Assembly: GCF_000346465.2 (NCBI RefSeq)
Contig: NC_034010.1
Coordinates: forward strand, 7,511,103-7,575,102
DNA: 64,000 nt
Direction: 5' to 3'
DNA from: Prunus persica
Taxonomy: Eukaryota; Streptophyta; Magnoliopsida; Rosales; Rosaceae
The notes under the pieces were generated by a model, which saw only the letters and a list, made by a program, of their open reading frames with translations, made no database searches and was not told the DNA's origin. Below are positions 22,644 to 33,232 of this stretch, one piece after another; positions within the stretch are counted from its first letter, which is position 1, and the number at the start of each line of letters is the position of its first letter. The position numbers and the translations under genes were made by a program.

Positions 22644-22986
22644 ATAGTCCCTCAACTTTTGCGATCAAGAAGTGGCTTTTGGGTTGGATAATCAAATCGA
22701 GTATTTTTGGTCTAGCAAGCGCCGTAGGGCGTTCCCCAATCCCCCAAGTTTGCAAGCTAGAAGTTGCGTCGACCATGGGGGTAACTTGGTGAAGCTGTTG
22801 AGTTGGCGTTTGTTGGGTAGGCGAACAAGCGATCCACAGTAGACTAGTTAGTGGCACATCTAAGTCTTTAATAGAACAAAGTACTTCTACATATGGGCTA
22901 GCACAATGTTGGAATTCTATTCGGCAAATAAAAAGTTTTGCATCATGCAAAAGCTGCTCCAATATAGCTAGCTTAGAGCTTCGCAA
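22627..22986 (-). other. Unassigned open frame conserved in three segment copies
   Basis: A 119-codon minus-strand frame recurs at 44762-45100 and 52236-52595 with nearly the same translation (LLHDAKLFICRIEFQHCAS; LDVPLTSLLWIA). It overlaps the end of the LTR-like repeat. Conservation may only reflect recent duplication. I recognise no domain, and it may be non-coding. Confidence 0.2.
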
Positions 22987-23388
22987 GCGCTGCCCTCACA
23001 GTTGAGGAGCCACAATTTTGATTGACCTATCACAATATTATTATTCACCATGCTCCCTACTCAGTAAAGCATCTTAAAACCTGCAAATAACAATAGAATT
23101 TTAGAAACATTTCAAATTCCTATTTGGGAGTGCTGTATGAGCATTATATAAAAATAAAAAAACATTAATTCAGATATGAATAAACCAAGTATACCATTCC
23201 TTTGAATTGCAAATAGAGAAGGAAACATATCCTGCAATGACATTATCTTAAAAAAGGAATTCTATGAAACCAAAAAACAAAAACAAAAGTATATTAAGAA
23301 AAGACAATAGGGCAAGGGAAAGGGTTTTCAGGGCAAGAAAAGATTTTGGCATACAAGCAGACAAGGAAAAATTTCAATAGAAGCAAAC
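22987..23388. other. No gene seen; intron-like stretch
   Basis: AT-rich sequence between the unassigned frame and the exon-like piece, conserved in all three segments and without motifs that I recognise. It may be the intron following the exon at 23389-23570. Confidence 0.3.
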
Positions 23389-23570
23389 CTTCCCACATTC
23401 AGATCTTAGCTTTGTATCAATGTTCATGCCCATTTTACTCTTGTAAGCAGCAACTAATCGTCTTATGTGTGCTTCTTTAGCAGCTTTTTCTTCAGCTGTT
23501 ACTAGCACTTCCCCCGGGCGTATAACTCTTCCACCACCAAACTGAACATCGATCACATTTTCAATCCCCT
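23389..23570 (-). pseudogene. Exon-like host gene fragment next to the Harbinger element (A)
   Basis: On the minus strand this reads an open stretch with VQFGGGRVIRPGEVLV, then AEEKAAKEAHIRRLVAAYK and MGMNID, ending GAATGTGGGAAG|GTTTGC, a good splice donor. The helical, charged character and the donor suggest a true exon of a host protein captured next to the transposon. Copies lie at 45502-45680 and 52999-53180; the B copy has one extra codon. I do not recognise the gene. No upstream exon is visible because the Harbinger element starts 8 bases away. Confidence 0.45.
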
Positions 23571-24184
23571 TCCCTTAAGACCATCTCCAACCCAAAGGGT
23601 GGAAACTCAAATTTTGAGTTTAGCCTCCAAAAAACTTCTCCAACCCATGTATTTTGGGAGGTGAAAATTTGAGATGACTCAAAACTGGACTGGAATTCCA
23701 GTCAGAATTCTGCCTAGACTGATAAACTTGTGGCGCCTAAATCTGCTTTAATATATATATTTTTTTTTTGAATGCTAGGAGAAGCCCACGTGATGGGCTA
23801 TGTTGCTGGCCCGCTTTGACAAGTGGGAATGAAGATTCCCTTTCCTTTATTGAGAAGCAATGACTACTTTTTCAAATGTTTTGTTATGCTGTTTAAAAAT
23901 ATATATATATTCCAACAGCTATAAAATCAACGATTCTGATTCATTTTAAGCAATCTCAACAGTAAAATTTCATATCCGACAGCTCAAATTTAAATCCAAT
24001 GGTCAAATTAATATTTATAATTAATCTAAGTCAAATTAATATTTATAATTAATCTAAGTCAGATCCAACCCCAAAACTTAATCCAAACTCTATAAATAGC
24101 CATTCATTTGGTAAATAATCCACCAAAATCATTTTTTTCCTCCCTTTATTACAATTTTTCATTCTACATTCATTATTGTTGAGA

Positions 24185-25072
24185 ATGGCCCCAAAACCCC
24201 AAAGAAGTGTGAATTGGAAACCACAAGAAAATGAGGCATTGTGTAGAGGGTGGGTTTCTGTCTTTGAAGATGGGGCTATTGGCACGAATCAATCAAACGA
24301 TTCATTTTGGTTGCGTGTGTACCAAAAATTTTTGGAAAATGATTCGGGCATGAGCGGAGCCGGGGTACGATCACCGCAAGCTATTGCTTCTCCGTTCAAG
24401 ATCATCAACCAACAATGTTCTCTTTGGAAGGCATGTATAACAAAGGCCAATGCAAGGCATGTGAGTGGCTCCAATCTTGAAGATGTGGCGAGTACCCATT
24501 TTTTTCAATGCTTAAATTTATAATTTTAATTGTTTTCAATTATTAACTTGATTTTTTTTTAATTTCATGAGTAGGATATGAATGCAAAAACACTTTTCTT
24601 GAATGATAATAAACCTCTAAATAGGCCTTTCAAGTTGTATCATGCTTGGCAAATCTTAAAAGATTGCCCAAAATGGAACGACCTATGTGAATCTCCCACA
24701 CAAACATTCAAAGATTCTTCTCATAGTGGCAATACAGTCAACTTGGAGGAAGATGAAGATGATGTGGTCATGCCCACTCCAAGGCCATTGGGAAGAGATA
24801 AACAGAAGGATGAAAAAAAGAAAGGGAAATGTGTTGAAAGTTGTCTCAACCAAAGTGGTAAGTTCTTGTCTGAATTGATTCAACAAGGAAATGAGGCAAA
24901 AGAGGATAGGCGGCGAAAGTTAGAGCTCCTACAAGAGCAACATGCATATCAAATCCAACAAGATAAGGAGGCCAATGAACGAAGGATAATGTCCATGGAC
25001 CTATCCAAATTTACTCCAAGAAAGAAGAAGTATTGGGGAATAAGCAAGACGAAATTATTGAGGCCCAGATGA
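24185..25072 (+). pseudogene. Harbinger ORF1 (Myb/SANT-like), copy A
   Basis: Exon 1 is 24185-24487 and exon 2 starts at 24575 after a TTTCATGAGTAG acceptor. The protein begins MAPKPQRSVNWKPQENEALC, a Myb/SANT-like trihelix start with WKP..EALCRGWVSV, and continues with NDSFWLRVYQKF and IINQQCSLWKACI. Exon 2 carries the Lys/Glu-rich region and an 'NAM-associated' C-terminal helix (KLELLQEQHAYQIQQDKEAN). In PIF/Harbinger elements this protein binds DNA and helps bring the transposase into the nucleus. The donor is GC (GTG|GCGAGT) where copy B has GT. A missing G at 25037-25040 shifts the frame, so the last 25 or so residues are lost and the frame ends at 25072. Confidence 0.8.
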
Positions 25073-25278
25073 ATACAAGTTCCCCCTACAATCCAGAAGA
25101 CAACTCTGGAGACTATTATCCAAGCCCTCCACATAGTGGTTATTAATTTACGATTATTTGTAATTGTTGTTTATCTCTATTTATAATTGTCATTTATCTT
25201 TATTTCTAATTGTTGTTTAGCTTTATTTTTAATTATCGTTTATCTTTCTTTGTAATTGTTGTTTATCTTTATATATAA

Positions 25279-25565
25279 CTAGCCTCTCTACACGCGCTTC
25301 CGCGCATGCGAGAGGTTTTTTTTTAAAAAAATTTAAAATTATTTTAGAATTAAAAAAGATAATGGATATTTGTGTTCCATAAAAATAGGACCCATTATCT
25401 GAATTTTCTTTTAATTTTAATTTTTTTAAAACGAAAAATTATGAATTTACCATATTATCCTCATTTAATTAATAATTTCAATTCTTAATGTTTGCATTAA
25501 CCAAGGGCATTTTCTGGTATTTTGAATGTTTCACCATTCTCTGCCTTTTGCTTTATATATATAGA
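25279..25565 (-). mobile_element. Non-autonomous Helitron, 287 bp
   Basis: On the minus strand it starts TCTATATATATAAAGC and ends with a GC-rich hairpin (CCTCTCGCATGCGC / GCGCGTGTAGAGAGG) directly followed by CTAG, the Helitron 3' signature (CTRR). It sits exactly between A and T, with no target duplication. Copies B and C have the uninterrupted site (54883-54895 and 47361-47373, 'tatataattatcg'). The size and the lack of a coding region make it non-autonomous. Confidence 0.88.
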
Positions 25566-25958
25566 TTATCGGTATCTTTTTTTATTTTATTTTATGATTG
25601 TTGTTTATTTTTCTATGATTAGTTTTTTTAATTATAAATTCAATGATAAACCATATAATTCATTAAAATCACACAACCACTTTTATAATTTATACACACT
25701 TTCATAATTTAAACACACAGCATAATTTAAACACGCTTATATAATTTAAACACACTTACATAATTTAAACACACAACATAGCTCATTGCCCCTCTCCTTC
25801 GCATCTCCAAATGTGGTTGATCAAATCATTTCTTAGATTGTGACGCACTTGTGAAGCACGAACTCTATTATGATGGACCATGTAGTCTGAGATAGTTTGT
25901 CTATCTCAGTTTATATCGTACGTGATAGTTGGAGTCTTGGTCTTGCTCTTCTAGATGT

Positions 25959-27112
25959 TCATGGACAATTGTCTTCATCATCAGATTCTGCATCTAGATC
26001 CTCATACTCATCCTCAACAATCATGTTGTGCAATATTATGCACGTCATCATGATTGAATGAAGTTGTTCTTTGCGCCACATACATGCAGGTCCCCTAACA
26101 ATTGCCCATTGAGCCTGAAGTATTCCGAAGGCTCTTTCGACATCCTTCCTATAAGCCTCTTGTTTTTGGGCAAATAGTCTTTTTTTTTGGAGTATCCGGT
26201 TGGGAAATCATCTTAACCAATGTAGCCCAACGAGGGTAGATACCATCAGCCAAGTAATAACCCAGATTATATTCATTTCCATTGACAGCATATTGGATAT
26301 GGGGAGACACTCCATTCACTACATCATTGAACAACGGGGAACGAGCTAGAATGTTTATATCGTTGTTCGATCTGGCAATGCCAAAAAAGGCATGCCATAT
26401 CCAAGTGTCATATGAGGCCATTTCTTCTAGAACGACAGTTGGCTTATGCTTGTAGCCAGTAAACTGGCCTGCCCAAGTAGTGGGGCAGTTCTTCCATTCC
26501 CAATGCATGCAGTCAAGACTGCTTAACATGCCTGGGAATCCTCTGCGACTAGCCTTGTGTAAGAGCCTGTAAAGATCGGCCGAATTTGGGGAATGGAGGT
26601 ACCACTGACCATACACAGCTTCAATAACAGAATAAAACTTTCGCAAACATTCAAGGGATGTAGATTCACAAATCTACAGTACTAAGCGGTTGAGTCTGCC
26701 GAGCATCCATATGCGAGCATTCGAAAAATAGCTGTTAGCTTCTGCTCTGGGGATAGACTTTGTCGTCCACAAGCGTCTATCTTCTGGGTAAAGTATGGCT
26801 CATGTGCAACAACATCATTCAAGATGCGATAGAAAAGCTCTCTTCTCATGCTGAACCGCCTGCGAAAGTCCACTGAGGGATAAAGTGGCTTTCACAGAAG
26901 TAGTCCTCCATGAGACTCTTATGATGTTTTTCTCTCTTCTGATTCTTGTATTCACGGCCTGCAACAGAACCACCATGTTTGGATTGTTGAGCATATTGCT
27001 CCAGCAAAAATGTATGGTGTTGAATAGCCATTGCAATCCTCTGTTGATGAAGGTCATCATCATCAGAATCATCATTGAAGAAATTTTGTATAGCCTTCCC
27101 ACGTGAATTCAT
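25959..27112 (-). pseudogene. Harbinger DDE transposase, copy A
   Basis: The ATG at 27112 opens with MNSRGKAIQNFF and an acidic patch. An N-terminal helical region with MRRELFYRILNDVVAHEPYF and LSPEQKLTAIFRMLAYG is typical of plant Harbinger transposases. The DDE_Tnp_4 nuclease follows: SLDCMHWEWKNCPTTWAGQ (first Asp), RSNNDINILARSP (second Asp), YYLADGIYPRW, and RKDVERAFGILQ (Glu) with ILHNMIVEDEYED at the end. A frameshift near 26665-26690 divides the N-terminal and catalytic parts and occurs in all three copies. An extra T-run base near 26186 shifts the frame again in this copy only. The product would cut and paste the element at TTA/TAA sites. Confidence 0.85.
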
Positions 27113-27975
27113 TGTAAGAAGGAGAATTGAAGCAGATCTTGTGGTCAATTTAGTAGAATAACACTTCTTAAATAGACAAGAGAATGAGATGACCTACATG
27201 TTTGAAAATAATTGAATGAAGATAGGAAAAGATAGAGAAAGATAAGGGAATCCAATAAAGTGAGATGAACAAAGATGAGCAATGGTTCATAACGTGATTG
27301 AAACAAGACAAGATGGGAAATGGTTCAAAAAATAATTGAATGAAGATAGGAAAAGATAGGGAAAGATAAGGAAATCCAATAAAGTAAGATGAACAAAGTT
27401 GAGCAATGGTTCAGAACATGATTGAAACAAGATAATAGGGGATGGGAAAGAGTTCAGAAAATTATTGAAGAACATAAGTGGAGGTGGGCAAAAGTTCAAA
27501 ACATTTTTGAATGAGAATAAAGGAATCCAATGAAGTAAAAGTAAAAGTAAAAATGGAAGAAAATTATGGCAATGGCTTCAATGAAGGGTTTGAATTATTC
27601 TGGGCATACGTATGGTGTTGTACTTGTTTTTATTTTTAAGTGAAATTCTATTACATTTTGGAATTTTAATTTTTTTAGGTTAAAATGTTTAGAAAATTAA
27701 ATCACGAGTATTGAAACAAAAATAATGTCAAGAAAAATTAACAAGAAAAAAAAATTAGGGGCTAATCATTCTTAAACAATTTAATAAAGTTGCAGACTCA
27801 AATTATGAGTCTGCAAGGTTGGAGGAAAAAAAATTTTGAGTCCTGAAAATACATGTATAGTTGTATTTTGGAGGGTGAAAATTTGAGTATAGCTGTATCA
27901 CTATCGCAGTAATATTTCCAATTAAAAAATTTCACTCTATAAATGGTCATCTCACAGTACAAAGTTTATTATAAT

Positions 27976-30555
27976 TGTTCACCCGTTTTGATTTAATCCT
28001 GTCATGGTAGGGTAAAGTTCCCCATTGGCTTGAAAACCTTGGTGGTTAACAAGTCAACTTTCTTTGGCGTGCAAGTGTGCCACTGTTAGTTAAAATTCTA
28101 ACAAACTCTATGAAAAAATAGATAACTTGTGCCCCAAGTTACTGACTTTAAACAAGTGATTGTGAATTTGGGTGAGGAATATCTCTCAAGCAAGTTCTTT
28201 TTTTGCCTTAGACTAGTGAGGACTTTACAATCTATCACAGTAAACTGGTAGTTCTAGCCAAAATGAATATTGAAAGATAGATCAAACTGTTTCTAAGGAA
28301 AAACTGCATATTACAGAACTTTTAAGACAAAAGAGGACTGCCATGTTTGAAAGGTCAACAAAACACTGGACTTCGATTTCTGCTTGGATAGCTGTCTGTA
28401 ATTCTAGCTGGATTGGATGTATCTATGTTGGATTCAAACGTCAACACCTTCAAATGATGAGGCTTAGCTGGAAATCGATACCAATTGGGGCAGAGCTTTA
28501 ATCTATTCTAGCCATGAAGAGACTTGCTGGATGGGCAGAACTGAGATTTCTTCAGTCTGGACGGGGCTAGATTGATGATTACTGGCCTGGAACTACACTA
28601 CAACACTTGTTCTACTTGATTATGAGTCATCCAAGAGCTATTCTAGCAATTCTTAGAGCTCAAGACATCTTTGTAAATTTGTTGAGGTTTTCATATTATG
28701 AAAAACCCGAATTCTGCTTGATTTGGCTTGTACTGAACCAAATTTGTAATGAGAGAGAGCTCGTTTCCTTTGTAAACCGTTTCTCTGAATTGAACTGAAG
28801 TCAGAAACTTGAGTTCTGGCTAGTCTGTCTTTTGTGAATCAAAGAGTTTGGTTGCTTCAGGGCCTGAAGGCCTTTGAGATCAACTAATCTTGTTTTGAAT
28901 TTGTCAATGTGACTTTGAGAGTTTTTGTTTTGATTGAAATTTTTTGGCCCTTAATCCGGTTCACCTCATCTCATTTTTATAGAGACTCTTAATGAGGGTC
29001 TATTCTTTAATATCTGGGGGCAGATATTTTGGAAATGATTTTTTTTTCTTTTCCAATGCAAAGAATCGGGAAGTTTTTAATCTGCTATGATGGTCCATTT
29101 GCTTTTTCTGAAAAACCAACTCTTTTGTTTTATGCTTATCTCTTGCAAAACATAACCTACTATGATGGTCTATTTGCTTTTTCTAGAAAACCAACTCTCC
29201 TGTTCTCTGTTTATCTCTTGTAAAACATAACCTGCTGACAGGACCCGACCCAAATTCCACTTTGGAATCCGAGTCAGACCCTATGCGTGTCTGACACCTG
29301 GCGGATGTCAGGCACGAATGACCTAATTGCCCAACAAAGCTCGGTAAAATAACAAGGTTGACTCCTACTGAAAAATCGGCAGAGTCTCCCTTGTAACTGG
29401 ATCAATACCCAAAAACCTACACCTGCCAAACAAGCATATATACACAACCAACTGCCGGCATACGTATATATACATTCCAACAGTTAAATTCTAATTATAG
29501 TGCAAATTATTAGAGCGACTACTAAGAATTTACAACGGAGTCAATTCTTTTACAAAAAAAAGCTCTACATCAGAAAGGAAAGCGCGGAAGGTGAAAAACG
29601 GCCTGGTGGTGGATCATTGTGCACGCCTATTGCCTCGGGGCGCAAAACATTAAAAGGGTGAGTGGACCCAAAAACAAAGTTTAGAAAAATACATATGAAC
29701 ATATTAACCCCACTGTAAAAACAGTTATACAAACTAAATTATATATATATATATATATGCCAATCATACTCATGGTCAACATTAATTTCTTGAAAGCATT
29801 GAAAACGGTTTAAAACTACCACCTAGGTGTACCCCTTATTTCCGTCAATTCCTCGCATCACCATGGGTGACACGTACTCGCAAGTCTCAGTGACACAAGG
29901 TCAGTCCGAGCCGCAACTCTTAGGATTCAGAGGACCGTAGTCAGCCTGATCCGCATTACTCGCTCCACACGAGTTCGGATACCATAGAACTACTATGATG
30001 GTCAATTTGCTTTTTCTTGCAAACAACTCTCCTGCTCCGTGTTTATCTCTTGAAAACGTAACCTGCTATGCTATGATGCATAGTCTTTCTGCGTATAGAA
30101 AGGAAACCTGGTCTTCTTTTCCTAGCATTTTAAATGGACATGGAGAGTGTTTTCTGGTTAACCTGCTTTTATTAACTCCACATCACTTCCTCTGCCTTAG
30201 TTGAAAACTTTGACTTTCAAAGTCAGAAAGTCACATGGGTTCTTTTTTAGAAAAGATCTTCCCAAAAAAATCTGTTGACTTGCATTCTGGGATTGAGATT
30301 AACGGTGATGAGAGCTTTTTAGAAGCTGGACCTAATCCTGAAATCAATTTAGAAGTTTGATTTGTCCACATCAAGTCGCCATTTAATGGCGATTAATCTT
30401 TAATCTATGATTCTAATCCTTACTAATTTGTTTCACAAAGGTCTGGGCCTCTAAAACCACTTGGGCTGATTTCTGACTTCAAATAAAGCGCAAACTTCTG
30501 TTTTCTGATTAGACCAATGAAAATTGGGTTGTCGTGTAGAATTTAAGGCCAAACA
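27976..30555 (-). mobile_element. Solo LTR (Tat-related), copy A, with a nested LTR fragment
   Basis: Same LTR as 734-2547: starts TGTTCACCC and ends AAGGCCAAACA. It is interrupted at 29236-29988. Its right border reads CCAAACAATAGC, the empty site of the hAT MITE found in the left copy. The 5-bp flanks ATAAT and ATAGC do not match well. No gene inside; the recurring 60-codon frame (28607-28798) is repeat sequence. Confidence 0.68.
29236..29988 (-). mobile_element. LTR fragment related to 3161-4150, inserted in the solo LTR
   Basis: The plus strand starts TGACAGGACCCGACCC and follows the 3161-4150 LTR through 'cgtgtctgacacctggcgg', the 'gcctcggggcgcaaaac' block and the 'ggaccgtagtcagcctgatccgc' block, then ends near CCATAGAA. 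The left copy (2000-2005) lacks it ('aacctgctatgatggtc'), while copy C has it at 58562-59315. The flanks CCTGC and ACTAC are a possible decayed target duplication. The minus-strand frame 29274-29480 is not a gene. Confidence 0.6.
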
Positions 30556-30798
30556 ATAGCGAATCCATTTACAGTACCAACCAATGCAAAGTTCAATGAG
30601 ATAAACCAATTGTCTTGTTGCCATCAGGTCAGATAAATAACATCAATCTATGGTCAAATTAGTTCATGAAAGAATTTTGGACCTGTTTCTTCAAAAGTTT
30701 TAAACACCAAACAGTAACTAGAATACACACTACCAGTGGAAACTTGAAACATGATCAAACAAAATATAAGTGAACATCTTCCTACATGATATGTACTA

Positions 30799-31975
30799 GG
30801 GTTATTTACTGTAGATGTCCTTGAACTTGGCCCCCATTTGCAATTGGGTTCGTGAACTTTTTTTTTGAGACAATTACATCCGTTAACTCGATAAATAGTT
30901 CCAATTGGGTCCTGCCATCCAACTCAATCAATTTGTCTGTCAAAATGAGGGGGTAAAAATATTATTTCGGGTTCTTCATCTAGCATTGACCCCAACTCCA
31001 CCTTTTTCTTCCATCATTGACCCAACAAACCCACCTCCAGAATCTGACTATTTTGGAAAGCCACCTTGTTCTTCCATCATCAATTCAACAACCCCACCTC
31101 AAGAATCTGACTATTTTGGAAAGCCATTTGTTAGAGGAGACTTTGTGCATAAAATTCCAACGTTTTGGAATTTCAGAAAGACAAAAAAAAAAAAAAAAAA
31201 AGCAGCGAGAGAGAAACTTACCCTACCTAACAATTCTCTTCTTCATGGAAACTTCTCAATTCCACAATCTCTTGGCCTCTTCCCGTGGTTTTCACCTTTT
31301 CTTTTGCTTTCGTTTGTGTTCATCAGTCTCCCTCTTTGTCTCTCCCTCTCTCTCCCGCAACTTATTCCCCCTCCTCCTTCAAAATCCAGATCCCAACCCA
31401 ACCTGCAAAAACTTCTTTGCCGAAAACCTTAGTTTAGGTACCTCAAGGAGATACTTTTCTAGTCAAGAAGAAGATACAATACACAACACTCTATTTCACA
31501 TAATGTACAAAACCCAAAATCCCAAGTAGACAACTTCAATCTGTCTTGACGTCAGGACTGTGGAGGGCAAGGTAGAGTACGTTCTTTGGCTTTCTCTCAT
31601 TGATTTTAAGGGGGTTGGGTTGGGATCTGGGTTTTGAGAGGGTGGGATAAGGAGGAGGGGGAACGGGTTACGAGAGAAAGGGAGAGACAGAGACGGGGAG
31701 CTGAGAGATAGCGAAAGAGAGATAGATGGATTTGGGTTTGGATTTTTAATTTTTAAGTTTATTTAATTAAATATAATATAATTATTCAATTTTTAAATTT
31801 TAAAAATATTTTAATTTAAATGGACGGTTTTAGCCCTCAAATTAACGGCCAAATTGACGGAAGGACTCAATTGAAACGGAAGAGAGAGTTGAATGACCTA
31901 ATTGCCTAAAAAAAAAATTCGCGAAACCAATTACAAATGAGTTTGTTCTATGGTCACGACTAAAGTAAATAACCC
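30799..31975. mobile_element. Unclassified TIR element, copy A (internally deleted)
   Basis: Inverted termini GGGTTATTTACTGTAG (30799) and CTAAAGTAAATAACCC (ends 31975) are flanked by TA on both sides. The similarity extends inward for about 80 bp ('cccatttgcaattgggttcg' against 'gcgaaaccaattacaaatgag' in reverse). It contains a 59-bp tandem repeat with 'aatctgactattttggaaagcc' (about 31018-31130), a poly-A tract and a pyrimidine-rich stretch. Open frames 30905-31529 span these repeats and look non-coding. Copy C (60127-63114) is larger because it retains a nested element. TA duplication would fit Tc1/mariner, but the terminus is not a standard Stowaway one. Confidence 0.6.
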
Positions 31976-32033
31976 TATTTACTATGAACAACGCATCTGC
32001 TACTTCCGGAATCAACTGAGGAATGCACATAAA

Positions 32034-32582
32034 ATGGCCCCTATCTCTATGAAACCCTCAGTTTCCCCCAAAATCCCTACCATGGCCCTAGCTTCCAGTG
32101 TTCGCCTTTCTTCCTCCATCCTCCGCTACCGCCTCGCTGCCCCACTCTACCCGACCCGATTTTCCAGTCTCCGTACCTGTCGGAGCTCCGCTTCCTGTCC
32201 GCATCGTCCTCCCGTCCCGGGACCCACATCCGCCCAATCAAAGCGAGGCTCCAGGACGACCCCCAAAAGGAGGACCCAGGCGAGGGGCAGAACGGGAATG
32301 GAAGTGTGCTGGTCAAGGACACAAGTGAGAACAGCGAAGAAAGAATCGTTCGTGTTGAGCTCCACAAGTAGGCCACTGAAGCGTACATGGCTATGTCTGT
32401 CCTGCTCGGCCGCGCCCTGCTGGATGTTCGCGACGGTTTGAAGCGGGTGCACCGTCGTATTTACTAAGGTTGAATGGTGAATGATGTGGGAGCACTACCT
32501 GGCTGGATTTACTAGGTTGATGAAAACAGCGACAGCGACTCTACGTAGATTTTCTTTGCGATTAGCCTTGAAGCCCTGACAG
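32034..32582 (+). pseudogene. Organellar DNA gyrase subunit A-like pseudogene, first exon (segment A)
   Basis: The ATG at 32034 leads a Ser/Arg-rich, transit-peptide-like N-terminus (LASSVRLSSSILRYRLAAP). After a frameshift come IRPIKARLQDD, SENSEERIVRVELHK, a TAG, then [20 protein letters not shown] and [11 protein letters not shown], the very conserved GyrA N-terminus ([26 protein letters not shown]) with two residues missing and Pro replaced. A stop follows and the rest to the GTGAGC donor at 32583 is scrambled. GyrA is the breakage-rejoining subunit of the chloroplast/mitochondrial gyrase. The catalytic tyrosine exon is not recognisable. The same fragment is repeated at 63173-63721. Confidence 0.8.
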
Positions 32583-32695
32583 GTGAGCCCGAATCTCGAT
32601 TTTTGTTTTGATTTGGATGCCTGCCTGCTTGAATTGTACACTCACTGGAAACTCAAGTGTCTTTGGTAGTAGTAATTGCTTTTTCTGAAATGCAG

Positions 32696-32812
32696 ACATA
32701 ACCACGCTAAACCAGTCCAGATTCTTCAAAGGGATTTGAAAACGCTCTTGACATTCGGTGATGAGTTTTTTGATGAAGTATCATCACTGTTTCTGCCGAT
32801 GGTCATTTACAG
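32696..32812 (+). pseudogene. TOPLESS-like CTLH-region exon
   Basis: Between a TTTCTGAAATGCAG acceptor and an AG|GTGTGT donor lies an open exon coding for HNHAKPVQILQRDLK, then FGDEFFDEVSSL. This fits the CTLH segment of TOPLESS/TPR co-repressors (consensus 'AKAVEILVKDLKVFATFNEELYKEITQLL') in spacing and key residues, including the terminal split Arg codon. It is on the same strand as the gyrase A-like exons. The identity rests on memory of the family, so a search is needed. Confidence 0.5.
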
Positions 32813-33232
32813 GTGTGTTGAGCATATTTATTTTCTGATTAGTTTGGCTTTTCATGACACTGCATCACACATGCTATTGTAAAGCAAGCCATGATCATGC
32901 AAGTGTTCGGGTTAATTCAATTGTGGCGTCTTAATTGTTGATCTTGTACAATTAGTCATCCTTGATTTGCTTTGTATTGTGGCATCCAAGTGGTAAGTTT
33001 TTTTTTTGTTTTTTTGTTTTTTTGTTTTGTTTTTCCTGAACATGAAGACATGGGCTGGCAAGGAATGCGGGACCTTACATTTCTTACTTTGACAGGGTTT
33101 GCACATGTATATCATTAGTTTTTTTTTTTTTGGACGTATAAAAATGACTCTTGGAACCAGTTTCTTCTTAATTTGTATAAAAATGAGGGCCATTCTGCAC
33201 TGTTTACCCTTGCTGCTGTCAAAGTCAGGTCC

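Larger units (their letters stand above)
23579..27888. mobile_element. PIF/Harbinger element, copy A (right terminus deleted)
   Basis: The left end GACCATCTCCAACCC is preceded by TAA (23576-23578). Inside are a Myb-like ORF1 on the plus strand and a DDE transposase on the minus strand, convergent as in PIF/Pong elements. The right terminal repeat is missing: after 'gggtgaaaatttgagt' the sequence jumps to flank that in copy B lies beyond the terminus. Copy C has the same deletion. A Helitron is inserted at 25279-25565. Without a right TIR this copy cannot move. Confidence 0.88.
22101..32861. repeat. Segment A of a Harbinger-anchored segmental duplication
   Basis: This stretch matches 51709-64000 (segment C) in order and orientation, and in part 44423-51043 (segment B) and 1-2547. 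It holds an LTR-like repeat, an exon-like piece, a Harbinger element, a solo LTR with an LTR-fragment insertion, a TIR element and the start of the gyrase A-like pseudogene. Differences from C: a Helitron in A (25279-25565) and deletion of about 1.8 kb at the junction near 31942. Homology certainly continues past 32861, but C runs off the window. Confidence 0.88.

Noticed and set aside
31017..31529. Two overlapping 170-codon frames in the TIR element
   Set aside because: They span a tandem repeat, a poly-A run and a pyrimidine tract; frames shift between copies A and C.
32077..32452. Minus-strand frames opposite the gyrase A-like exon
   Set aside because: Shadow frames; the plus strand has the GyrA motif.
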